A stretch of DNA of 64,000 nucleotides. Source: Maribellus maritimus. Lineage in GTDB: Bacteria; Bacteroidota; Bacteroidia; Bacteroidales; Prolixibacteraceae. The notes below the pieces were generated by a model that worked only from the letters and a program-made list of their open reading frames with translations, was not told where the DNA came from and searched no databases. The translations under genes and the position numbers were made by a program. The first letter of the stretch is position 1. Each line of letters starts with the position of its first letter. The stretch covers positions 1 through 64,000 of the forward strand of contig NZ_JAIKLE010000007.1 in the NCBI RefSeq assembly GCF_022267315.1, in the 5' to 3' direction. This document shows positions 1-8,483 of this stretch, piece after piece.

Positions 1-144
1 AATTTTTTACCCAAAGACTCACTTTTCCTGGTAAATATAAAAAGCGATCCCGGTGAAATAAAAAATGTTGCTGACCAATTTCCTGAAAAAGTAAAAGAGC
101 TAAAAGAGCAATACAGAAAGTGGAGTATTGAGAATAATCAGTAA
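1..144 (+). CDS. C-terminal end of a probable sulfatase (5' truncated by window)
   Basis: The reading frame is open from the first base and stops with TAA at 142-144, giving 47 residues. The tail contains SDPGEIKNVADQFPE followed by a lysine- and glutamate-rich helix ending in YRKW. This resembles the end of S1 family sulfatases, where a 'DPxExxNLA' segment precedes a final helix. The catalytic part lies upstream of the window, so the active site cannot be checked. A strong terminator follows at 233-274, so this gene closes an upstream transcription unit. The call rests only on C-terminal resemblance and the sulfatase-rich context. Confidence 0.65.
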   Translation, partial: NFLPKDSLFLVNIKSDPGEIKNVADQFPEKVKELKEQYRKWSIENNQ

Positions 145-232
145 ATCATAGTTAAGTCTGTCATCCTATTTTAGAATGACGCACCCCCGGTTGAAAAAAT
201 ATAGAATTATCAATAAATCTGATAAAATAATT

Positions 233-274
233 AAAGAATGGATGAAATAATATTTCATCCATTCTTTTCTTTTT
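233..274 (+). terminator. Rho-independent terminator closing the upstream unit
   Basis: A perfect 16-bp inverted repeat (233-248 with 252-267) has a 3-base loop and runs into a T-rich tract (265-274). It separates the truncated gene at the window edge from the rhamnoside cluster that starts at 316. The A-rich 5' arm also makes it plausible as a bidirectional element. Confidence 0.85.
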
Positions 275-315
275 ACAACCTTTGTACAATAGACCTATAA
301 CCAACATCTACAAAA

Positions 316-1716
316 ATGTACAAGAACAAAAAGTATCTGATTTTTTTAGCCGTAATTCTTTTATTTTTCCAATCATGCTCAGAAAAAAAACAAGTTCCTC
401 CGAATATCATTTTCATCCTTACCGATGATCAAAGATGGGATGCCCTTGGCTACGCCGGAAATGAAATCGTTCAAACGCCGGAAATGGATAATCTGGCAAG
501 TAACGGAATTTACTTCAAAAATGCTTTTGTTACGACACCTATTTGTGCCGCAAGCCGGGCAAGTATTTTTACTGGATTATATGAACGCACACACGGTTAC
601 ACTTTTCACCAGGGAAACATAAAAGATCCGTACATCAAAAATTCATACCCTGTTTTAATAAAGGAGGCAGGTTATTACACCGGCTTTTATGGAAAATTTG
701 GCGTTCAATACGACAGTATTGCTTCGTTGTTTGATGTTTCTGAAAGCTACGACCGCAACGGGAGATTTAAAGATTACCGCGGGTATTTCTACAAAACACT
801 TGGGAACGACACCCTACATTTAACACGTTACACGGGGCAACGCGCAATCGATTTTATAAATAGCGCGCCGCAAGATCGCCCGTTTTGTCTTTCACTGAGT
901 TTTAGCGCACCGCATGCCCACGATGCTGCGAAAGATCAATATTTTTGGCAGGAAACAGGCGACTCGTTGTATGCGAATATAACTATTCCGGCACCTACTT
1001 TAAGCGAAGACAAATATTTTGAAGAACAGCCTGAATATGTAAAAACAGGCGAAAACCGCACGCGCTGGCATTGGCGTTACGATACACCTGAAAAATACCA
1101 GCACAGTATGAAAGGCTACTATCGGATGATTTCCGGAGTGGATGCTGAGATTGGGAAAATCAGAAAAACGCTCGAAGAAAAGGGACTCGCTGACAATACG
1201 GTCATTCTTTTTATGGGCGACAACGGTTATTTTGAAGGAGAACGGCAATTGGCAGGAAAATGGTTGATGTACGACAACTCCCTTCGCGTGCCTATGATTA
1301 TTTATGATCCCAGAAACAACCATCACCAGGATATTGATGAAATGGCATTAAACATTGATATTCCGGCTACGATTCTTGACCTTGCAGGAGTGTCAATTCC
1401 TGAAAAATGGGAAGGAGAAAGTCTTACCGACTTTCTGTCTGGCCAAAATCCCCTGGCAAACAGAGAGTCATTCATCTGCGAGCATTTGTGGGATGTGGAT
1501 ATTATTGCTCCCAGCGAAGGAATCCGGACAAAAAAATGGAAGTATTTCCGTTACAGAAAAGATTTAGCGCACGAGGAATTATACGATCTGGAAAAGGACC
1601 CCAAAGAAACTACAAACCTGAAAGATTCTGTAACTTTTCAATCTGTTTTAGAGAACCTTAGAATAAAAACCGACAGTTTTACAACGGTACTTATTCAGGC
1701 AAAAGCTGACCAATAG
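316..1716 (+). CDS. S1 family sulfatase lipoprotein (CAASR active site)
   Basis: This exported sulfatase is predicted to hydrolyse a sulfate ester on a glycan. A hydrophobic signal ends in a lipobox with Cys21 (FFQSC), so it is probably a membrane-anchored lipoprotein. Asp37-Asp38 belongs to the N-terminal calcium site, and Cys77-A-A-S-Arg81 is the formylglycine motif with Ala instead of the commoner Pro at the third position. GDNG near residue 300 supplies the second metal-binding segment. The length of 466 aa is normal for the family. It is the first gene after a terminator and heads a same-strand run of rhamnosidases, so removal of sulfate from a rhamnose-containing glycan is a reasonable inference. 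The exact S1 subfamily cannot be assigned by eye. Confidence 0.93.
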   Translation: MYKNKKYLIFLAVILLFFQSCSEKKQVPPNIIFILTDDQRWDALGYAGNEIVQTPEMDNLASNGIYFKNAFVTTPICAASRASIFTGLYERTHGYTFHQGNIKDPYIKNSYPVLIKEAGYYTGFYGKFGVQYDSIASLFDVSESYDRNGRFKDYRGYFYKTLGNDTLHLTRYTGQRAIDFINSAPQDRPFCLSLSFSAPHAHDAAKDQYFWQETGDSLYANITIPAPTLSEDKYFEEQPEYVKTGENRTRWHWRYDTPEKYQHSMKGYYRMISGVDAEIGKIRKTLEEKGLADNTVILFMGDNGYFEGERQLAGKWLMYDNSLRVPMIIYDPRNNHHQDIDEMALNIDIPATILDLAGVSIPEKWEGESLTDFLSGQNPLANRESFICEHLWDVDIIAPSEGIRTKKWKYFRYRKDLAHEELYDLEKDPKETTNLKDSVTFQSVLENLRIKTDSFTTVLIQAKADQ

Positions 1717-1791
1717 AAAGGATCTCACACACTTAAAAACGATTAAAATAGAATATAAAAAACAATAAACTAACAACTTAACAAATACAAC

Positions 1792-3024
1792 ATGAATTTC
1801 ACGAAACGTTTCAAAATGGCTTCTGGCATTTTGTTGGCCGGAATAATCATTTCCTGTACACCCGCACCAAAAACTTCAACACAAGATGAAACTCCGGTAA
1901 ACGCTGAAAAAAGCGATTATTATGTAGCTGCCTATGTTTGGCCATCGTGCCACCACGATGAGCGTTTTGGCGACATGCTTTGGCCTGAAGGTTCAGGCGA
2001 ATGGGAAGTCATAAAAAAAGGCAATCCACGTTTTGACGGGCATTACCAACCGCGCTTACCACTGTGGGGTTACGAAATGGACAATGACCCGCAGGTTGTG
2101 GAAAAATGGATTGACCTTGCAGTTGATCATGGCGTAAATATTTTTGTTTACGACTGGTACTGGTTTGACGAAGGCCCCTTCCTGGAAAGTGCCTTAAATG
2201 ATGGATTTTTGAAAGCAAAGAACAATTCGAAAATGCAATTTTACATTATGTGGGCCAACCACGATGTAAAACACAACTACTGGAATGTGCACAAATTTAA
2301 AGACGACACTTCACTGCTGTGGGACGGAGCAGTAGATTGGGACAATTTCAAAATTATTGTTGATCGCGTTATCAATCAATATTTCAAACAACCCAACTAT
2401 TTTAAAATCGACGGTAAACCTGTGTTCTCCATATTCAGCATCGACAACTTGCTGCAAGGTTTCGGAGGAAGTTTGGAAGAAGCCCGGAAAGCGCTGGATT
2501 ATTTCAGAGAAGAAGTTAAAAGAGCAGGTTTTCCGGGTTTGCATATTCAATGGAATCAGGGCGGAGGTTCAATTATGTCGGAAGCTGCCGCTGAAAATTT
2601 TTCAAAGAGAGTAAACGAAATGGGATTCAATAGCGTGGCAATGTATAACATGGGGGGATTAAATGAAGACTATCTGGTGTATGGGAACAATGCCGTAAAA
2701 ATAAGGGAACAAATGGACGCTATTCTCGGCATTCCTTTGTTTCCCTGTGTTTCAATTGGTTGGGACGACACACCGCGTTTTCCGGCAAAAGGAATCAAAG
2801 ATGTCGTTCTCTACCACAACACGCCGGAAAGTTTCGCAGCGCTGTTATCCAAAGCAAAAAAATATGCAGACAGTCATCCCGAACAACCAAAAATAATTAC
2901 AGTTAATGCATGGAACGAATGGGTAGAAGGAAGTTATTTATTGCCCGATATGTTAAACGGATTTGGCTATTTGGAAGCTGTGAAAAAAGTAATTAAAGAA
3001 GACTACGATCCGTATTCAAAATAA
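1792..3024 (+). CDS. GH99-like / WbsX-type glycan-acting lipoprotein
   Basis: The 410-aa protein has a lipobox ending at Cys22 (IIISC), then a TIM-barrel-like domain. Recognisable features are the early YYVAAYVWPSCHHD segment, the aromatic VYDWYWFDEGP strand, and NAWNEWVEGSYLLPD near the C-terminus. This pattern matches the WbsX family ('GH99-like domain'), a group related to endo-acting GH99/GH71 enzymes. Many WbsX-named members were originally linked to polysaccharide biosynthesis. With a lipoprotein signal and a place between a sulfatase and a GH106 enzyme, a hydrolytic role outside the cytoplasm is more likely here. Substrate and catalytic residues are not established from sequence. The gap to the next gene is 39 bp, consistent with one operon. 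Confidence 0.8.
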   Translation: MNFTKRFKMASGILLAGIIISCTPAPKTSTQDETPVNAEKSDYYVAAYVWPSCHHDERFGDMLWPEGSGEWEVIKKGNPRFDGHYQPRLPLWGYEMDNDPQVVEKWIDLAVDHGVNIFVYDWYWFDEGPFLESALNDGFLKAKNNSKMQFYIMWANHDVKHNYWNVHKFKDDTSLLWDGAVDWDNFKIIVDRVINQYFKQPNYFKIDGKPVFSIFSIDNLLQGFGGSLEEARKALDYFREEVKRAGFPGLHIQWNQGGGSIMSEAAAENFSKRVNEMGFNSVAMYNMGGLNEDYLVYGNNAVKIREQMDAILGIPLFPCVSIGWDDTPRFPAKGIKDVVLYHNTPESFAALLSKAKKYADSHPEQPKIITVNAWNEWVEGSYLLPDMLNGFGYLEAVKKVIKEDYDPYSK

Positions 3025-3063
3025 AAATTTTAGAGTTTATTTCAACCGTTTAGACCTAAGCCA

Positions 3064-5901
3064 ATGAATAAAAAAAATAGAGGTTTAAGAAATCCATTTA
3101 AAATAACGGGCATTGTTGTTTTACTTTTTATTTTCAGTTGCACACAAAAAACGCAAGTGGAAGACGACACCTTGTTTGCAGGTTTCGTAAATCCACCGGC
3201 TGAAGCACGCCCCTTTGTCCGGTGGTGGTGGAACGGGAACTGTTTGGAAAAGGATGAAATCATCCGGCAGCTCGATATTTTGAAAAAGGCCGGTATAGGA
3301 GGTGTGGAAATCAACCCGATTGCCATGCCCGAAGAAGCGACGGACATTGGTGTAAAACCCATGACCTGGCTTAGTCCCGAATGGAATGACATGTTAAAAT
3401 TTGCCGCAGAACAGGCAAAAGAACGCGGAATGATTGCTGATTTGATTGTCGGGTCAGGCTGGCCTTTTGGAGGAGAATTCCTGTCGGAGAGTGAAACCAT
3501 GCAGCGGATGATTAAAAATACAATTCCCTGCTCCGGCGGGCAGCGACTCAACGAAACTTTAGAGGACTTGTACAAAAAAGCTGAAGAATCATTATCCCGA
3601 AGTCACGGGGAGGTTCGAAGTTATGAAATGGCTTTTATTCGTCTGATCCCTGTTGACATAAAAGATACTTCGGAAGAGATTGACCTTTTTAATGATAAAT
3701 ACTGGAAGACCGATCGGCTGGAAGTCACGATTCCTTCCGGAAAATTTAACATGGTTTACGGTATCCTTCAACGTGGTACCCGTGAAGTAATGCACGGCGC
3801 TCCGGGCGCAGCCGGTCCGGTTATGAACCACTACGAAAAGAAAATTACCCGCGCCTATTTAAGCAGGCTGGAAAAAATTAGTAAAGACACCGGCACTCCC
3901 CTATCCGAGTTGATTCGGGCGCTCTTCTGCGACAGCATTGAGTTAGACGGTTCCAACTGGACGAACAATTTTCAGGATATCTTTTTCGAAAACTATCACT
4001 ACGATCTTTCTCCCTGGCTGCCGTTTGTTTTTTACGATCCTTTTAAAGGATATGTGGAAGAAAATTATGATGCTGATTTTGCAGAACAATTAAAACGGGT
4101 GAGGTACGATTACAATAAATTGTTGGTAAAGGTTTTTCTGGAAAACTTCACACAGGAATTTCAAAATTTTTGTACGGAAGAAGGTGTACTCTGTCGCTAC
4201 CAGGCTTACGGAACGCCATTTTTGATGGGAATGATGGAGGGAAATATGATTGCTGATATTCCGGAAAGCAACAACTGGATTTATTCAACGGACATGGATG
4301 CCGATGCGTGGTACTGGAACCAGCAACACGGTTATATGATTTGGAATTTGTATGCTGCTTCAGGCGGACACCTCAAAGGTCGGAAAATAATTAGCAACGA
4401 AGCGATGACCAACACGAGTGGTGTTTTTAAAACTTCGCTGGAAGAAATAAAACAGCACGACGATATGAACTTTATAACCGGGATGAACCACTCGGTTTTA
4501 CATGGTTACAACTATTCGCCGCAAAAAGCTGGGTTCCCGGGCTGGATTCGATACGGTGCCTATTTTAATGAAAAAAATACATGGTGGCCGTTTTTCTCCA
4601 AATGGGTAGATTACAACGCACGTCTTTCCTTTGTTTTTCAGAATTCTCAAGCTGTAAAAGATATCGCCATACTCGCGCCGGCCGCTGATATCTGGGCAAA
4701 AAATGGTTTAACACGCGATCCCTTTCATACCCGCCCCTGGTATGTTTACCGGCTCTGGGAATCGTTGAGTCAGACGGGAGGTTCCTGCGATTATATTAGT
4801 CAGAAAATTATTCAGGAAGGAAAGACCGACGACGGCAAACTTTCGTATGGCCCGATGTCGTTTGAAACGATTTTTCTAAGTAGTATTGAATCGCTGGAAC
4901 CGGAAACAGCAACCGCTTTACTCGAGTTTGTAAAAAGTGGCGGAAAGTTAGTTGCCATCGATGGGCTGCCCTTCCGATCGCTTTCTTTTCAAAATGCAAC
5001 CCAAAACGATTCAATTGTAAAAGCTGTTTTTACTGAAATTAATGATAAATTTCCGGATCAACTTTATTCGTTTGCCAGCCCAAATACAGAGGAGGAGTTA
5101 CTTTCCTGGACGATTGAACTTCTGGAAAAGGCAAATATTCAAAAAGATGTAAACATTCAGCAGCCGGATAAAAATGTTTTTCAGATTCATAAAAAAACCG
5201 GAGAAAAAGACATCTGGTTTTTTACCAATATCAACCGGACGAAAACAGTTACTTTAAATACTGTTTTTCCAACATCTTCCAAAACTCCGTGGATATGGAA
5301 TCCTGAAAATGGTGAACGAAGGGTGTTCCCTTTCAATGAAGAGAAGAATGAATTAACAATTGAACTAAAACCATTGCAATCCTTGTTGCTGGTGTTCGAA
5401 CCCAAACTCAAAGGAAAACCAACTCCAACGGTTGAAGAAGGAACCCAAAAAGTTGCCTCAATAACAGGTCCCTGGCAGGCAACATTTGAACCTGTTAACG
5501 GGGAAACTTTTACCCGGAAATTAAATACGCTGTTTACGTTCGACACCCCGGACGACAGAAAACTAAACGACTTTGCCGGAACAGTTATTTATTCTACTTC
5601 TTTCAATTCGAACGACACTACTGGTTTTCTGGAACTCGGAAAAACAAACAAAGGAATCAGCGAAGTATTTCTGAATGGAGAAAGTGTTGGATTAAATTGG
5701 TACGGAAAGCCCGTATTTCAATTGGACGGCGTGTTAAAAAAAGGTGAAAATCAGCTGGAAATAAAATATACTACAGTGCTTGCCAATTATGTAATGAGTA
5801 TGAAAGATAGTCCAACGGCACAACGCTGGACCAGAAGATATCAAAAGATCCCCATCGGTTTGGCGGGAGAAGTCGTAATTTATTCGGAGAAAAAGCAATA
5901 G
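3064..5901 (+). CDS. GH106 alpha-L-rhamnosidase, lipoprotein
   Basis: The 945-aa protein has a signal ending in FIFSC (Cys26) and then the family-typical opening NPPAEARPFVRWWWNGN, followed by KKAGIGGVEINP. This is the start of the GH106 catalytic region, as in rhamnogalacturonan-active Bacteroides enzymes. A central barrel with the ISNEAMTNTSG segment (about residue 450) and a C-terminal jelly-roll galactose-binding-like domain (about residues 830-930, GISEVFLNGESVG) complete the architecture. The family releases alpha-linked L-rhamnose by inversion. It lies 17 bp before a GH78 gene, so two unrelated rhamnosidase families are probably co-transcribed. Activity on another 6-deoxysugar remains possible. 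Confidence 0.88.
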   Translation: MNKKNRGLRNPFKITGIVVLLFIFSCTQKTQVEDDTLFAGFVNPPAEARPFVRWWWNGNCLEKDEIIRQLDILKKAGIGGVEINPIAMPEEATDIGVKPMTWLSPEWNDMLKFAAEQAKERGMIADLIVGSGWPFGGEFLSESETMQRMIKNTIPCSGGQRLNETLEDLYKKAEESLSRSHGEVRSYEMAFIRLIPVDIKDTSEEIDLFNDKYWKTDRLEVTIPSGKFNMVYGILQRGTREVMHGAPGAAGPVMNHYEKKITRAYLSRLEKISKDTGTPLSELIRALFCDSIELDGSNWTNNFQDIFFENYHYDLSPWLPFVFYDPFKGYVEENYDADFAEQLKRVRYDYNKLLVKVFLENFTQEFQNFCTEEGVLCRYQAYGTPFLMGMMEGNMIADIPESNNWIYSTDMDADAWYWNQQHGYMIWNLYAASGGHLKGRKIISNEAMTNTSGVFKTSLEEIKQHDDMNFITGMNHSVLHGYNYSPQKAGFPGWIRYGAYFNEKNTWWPFFSKWVDYNARLSFVFQNSQAVKDIAILAPAADIWAKNGLTRDPFHTRPWYVYRLWESLSQTGGSCDYISQKIIQEGKTDDGKLSYGPMSFETIFLSSIESLEPETATALLEFVKSGGKLVAIDGLPFRSLSFQNATQNDSIVKAVFTEINDKFPDQLYSFASPNTEEELLSWTIELLEKANIQKDVNIQQPDKNVFQIHKKTGEKDIWFFTNINRTKTVTLNTVFPTSSKTPWIWNPENGERRVFPFNEEKNELTIELKPLQSLLLVFEPKLKGKPTPTVEEGTQKVASITGPWQATFEPVNGETFTRKLNTLFTFDTPDDRKLNDFAGTVIYSTSFNSNDTTGFLELGKTNKGISEVFLNGESVGLNWYGKPVFQLDGVLKKGENQLEIKYTTVLANYVMSMKDSPTAQRWTRRYQKIPIGLAGEVVIYSEKKQ

Positions 5902-5918
5902 AATTAACAGATTAAAAT

Positions 5919-8354
5919 ATGAAGGAGAAAGCAATTTTTGTAGTCGGTTTGTTTTTAACAGTAATTTCTGCTGTTTCGATTTTAGGATGCAGCCAGAAAA
6001 ACACTAAAACAACAGAAAGGGAAGATTGGTCGTCGGATGAAAAAGTGAGTTGGATTGGCGACAATAAACCGCAACCGGCCTTTGATTCATTGTTTTATGA
6101 GAATGATCCTTCTCCAATTTTCAGAAAAGAATTCAAGCTTGAAAAAACGATAAAATCTGCGCGTTTATTGATTACTGCAGCAGGTTATTACGAAGCGACA
6201 ATTAACGGGAAAAGAGTCGGGAAAAACCGGCTCGACCCGGCATGGACTGATTTTAGCAAACGCATTTATTACTCGGAATACGATGTCACGCAACTTCTCG
6301 CTCAAAAAGAGAATTGCCTCGGAGTAACGCTTGGAAATGGTTTTTACAATCCGCTGCCTCTGCGCATGTGGGGCAACCGCAACCTTAGGAAAACTTTGCC
6401 TGTTGGCAGACCAGTATTTACTGCAAAAATGATTATTGAATATGAGGATGGAAAAACAGATCAATTTGTTACTGATGAGTCCTGGAAATTTGCCTATGGC
6501 CCTATTCAAAAGAATAATGTTTACATCGGCGAAGTTTATGATGCCCGGAATGAAATACAAGGCTGGAATTCTCCCGGATTTGATGATGCAGAATGGCTTG
6601 ATGCGGTTATAAAAGAAGAACCTGGCGGCAAGCTTGAAAAAGCATTTTTCCCTCCGATTCAAATTACACAGCGATTAACTCCAACTAGTATTTATTCATC
6701 GTCGCCGGGAGTTTGTATTGCCGACATGGGCGTAAATTTTACCGGAACATTTCGGATGAGAATCAGCGGTGATACGGGTGATTCGATTGTTTTTCGTTTT
6801 GGCGAACGGATTTATCCCGACGGAAGTCTGAATCCGAAGACAACGGTTTGCGGACAAATTAAACGACCGGGAGTGGGTGGTCCGGGAGCGCCCGATGTGG
6901 CATGGCAAACCGATACTTACGTTATTGGCGAGAAAACCAAAGCCTGGTTTCAACCCGAATTTACGTTTCACACCTATCGTTATATCGAAATTTCCGGTTT
7001 AAAATCGAAGCCTGAACTAAGCGATATTGAAGGCTTGGCAATGAACACCAACGTTTCAGCAGAAAACAGTTTTTCCTGCTCAAATAAATTACTTAATTCT
7101 ATTCAGAAAGCCAGCGAGCGAACTTTTCTTGCCAATTTGCAAAGTGTTCAATCCGACTGCCCGGCGCGCGAAAAGTTCGGATATGGTGGAGATTTAAATG
7201 CCACCAGCGAGACTTTTATTTACAATTTCGATATGAATTCATTCTATCGGAAAACCATTTACGACTGGGTAGATGCAATAAACGATTCTGTTTTTATCGA
7301 CACAGCTCCGTTCGTGGGTATAAATTACTGCGGACTCAGCTGGGAATCGGCATTTCTGACAACACAATATTACCTTTTACTTTACTACAACAATGTGGAT
7401 TTGGTAAAGGAACTCTATGATTTTGATAAAAAATGGATGGAAAAAGTGGCCCGGATTCATCCAAATGGAATCGTTGACAGCGGGCTGTCCGATCACGAAT
7501 CGCTGGAACCGGTTCCGGTGGAATTGACAGGCACTTGTCATTATTTGTTTTGTGCGCAGATTATGCAACGTTTTGCTGCCTTAACCGGAAATTCAGCCGA
7601 TGAGAAAATGTATCAGGAACTGGAGCAGAAATTAAAAAAGAGTATCAAAGAAAGATTTTGGAACACTCCTGTTGAAGAGGGAATCAATAAACAAACGCTT
7701 TTTGCCAGTCTTCTTTATTTTGATGTTTTATCAGAGGAAGAAAATATTGCGGCTGCTGATTCATTACTTATTGCTATAAAAAAAGAGCCTGCAGGGCATT
7801 TTATTACCGGTATTTTTGGAACAAAATACATTCTGGAAGCGCTCTCCAAATATGTCTCGCCAAATCACGTTTTCGAAATTGTCAACAGCAAAAAGTACCC
7901 CGGCTGGGGATTTATGATTGACAAAGGCGCAACCACAATATGGGAAACATGGAAAGAAAGTGACAACACCTATTCCAATTGTCATCCGATGTTTGGAACG
8001 GTTTCCGAATGGTTTTATCGCTGGCTGGGCGGAATTGAACCCGATAAAGATTTTCCCGGGTTTAAGAAATTTAAACTTCATCCTTCGGTTCCGGAAAATC
8101 TGGACTCAGTAAAATGCAGCTACCAATCACCTTTCGGGAAAATTGTTTCCAACTGGAAAAAAGAAACGGATAAAACAATTTACAATTTCCGTATCCCCAA
8201 TGGTACAACAGCTTTTGTTAACCTGCCAACGAGTGGAAAGAGTGTTACAATTCAGAAAGAGGAGGATTCCGATTTTTCCTCAGCTGAAGTAAAAGGGTTA
8301 CAAACCGGAAAGTTTGACTTAACCGAAGGAAGCTATACTGTTGTAATCGATTAA
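5919..8354 (+). CDS. GH78 alpha-L-rhamnosidase, lipoprotein (short form)
   Basis: The 811-aa protein has a lipobox ending at Cys24 (SILGC). It begins directly with the GH78 N-terminal beta-sandwich (about residues 65-200, ATINGKRVGKNRLDPAWTDF) and lacks the extra fibronectin-like domain seen in the two following paralogues. The catalytic (alpha/alpha)6 region carries SDCPAREKFGYGGD, with Glu418 as the likely general acid, and TTIWETW, with Glu676 as the likely base by analogy with characterised GH78 enzymes. A small C-terminal beta domain follows. It is an exo-acting L-rhamnose-releasing enzyme in the same run as GH106. The 129-bp gap to the next GH78 gene is the largest in this part of the cluster and could hold a secondary promoter. 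Confidence 0.93.
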   Translation: MKEKAIFVVGLFLTVISAVSILGCSQKNTKTTEREDWSSDEKVSWIGDNKPQPAFDSLFYENDPSPIFRKEFKLEKTIKSARLLITAAGYYEATINGKRVGKNRLDPAWTDFSKRIYYSEYDVTQLLAQKENCLGVTLGNGFYNPLPLRMWGNRNLRKTLPVGRPVFTAKMIIEYEDGKTDQFVTDESWKFAYGPIQKNNVYIGEVYDARNEIQGWNSPGFDDAEWLDAVIKEEPGGKLEKAFFPPIQITQRLTPTSIYSSSPGVCIADMGVNFTGTFRMRISGDTGDSIVFRFGERIYPDGSLNPKTTVCGQIKRPGVGGPGAPDVAWQTDTYVIGEKTKAWFQPEFTFHTYRYIEISGLKSKPELSDIEGLAMNTNVSAENSFSCSNKLLNSIQKASERTFLANLQSVQSDCPAREKFGYGGDLNATSETFIYNFDMNSFYRKTIYDWVDAINDSVFIDTAPFVGINYCGLSWESAFLTTQYYLLLYYNNVDLVKELYDFDKKWMEKVARIHPNGIVDSGLSDHESLEPVPVELTGTCHYLFCAQIMQRFAALTGNSADEKMYQELEQKLKKSIKERFWNTPVEEGINKQTLFASLLYFDVLSEEENIAAADSLLIAIKKEPAGHFITGIFGTKYILEALSKYVSPNHVFEIVNSKKYPGWGFMIDKGATTIWETWKESDNTYSNCHPMFGTVSEWFYRWLGGIEPDKDFPGFKKFKLHPSVPENLDSVKCSYQSPFGKIVSNWKKETDKTIYNFRIPNGTTAFVNLPTSGKSVTIQKEEDSDFSSAEVKGLQTGKFDLTEGSYTVVID

Positions 8355-8483
8355 ACAACGGGATGCATGCAAGTGCAGGACGGGATGACAGAAAAAAAAT
8401 TGTTATTTGCTTTAATCTTGAAAAATAAGTAATAAGAATAAACCAACGGAATTCGCTTTCGTACGAAAATAAAATCATTTGAC

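Noticed and set aside
3042-3575. 177-codon minus-strand ORF opposite GH106
   Set aside because: It overlaps the conserved GH106 start and has no recognisable domain.
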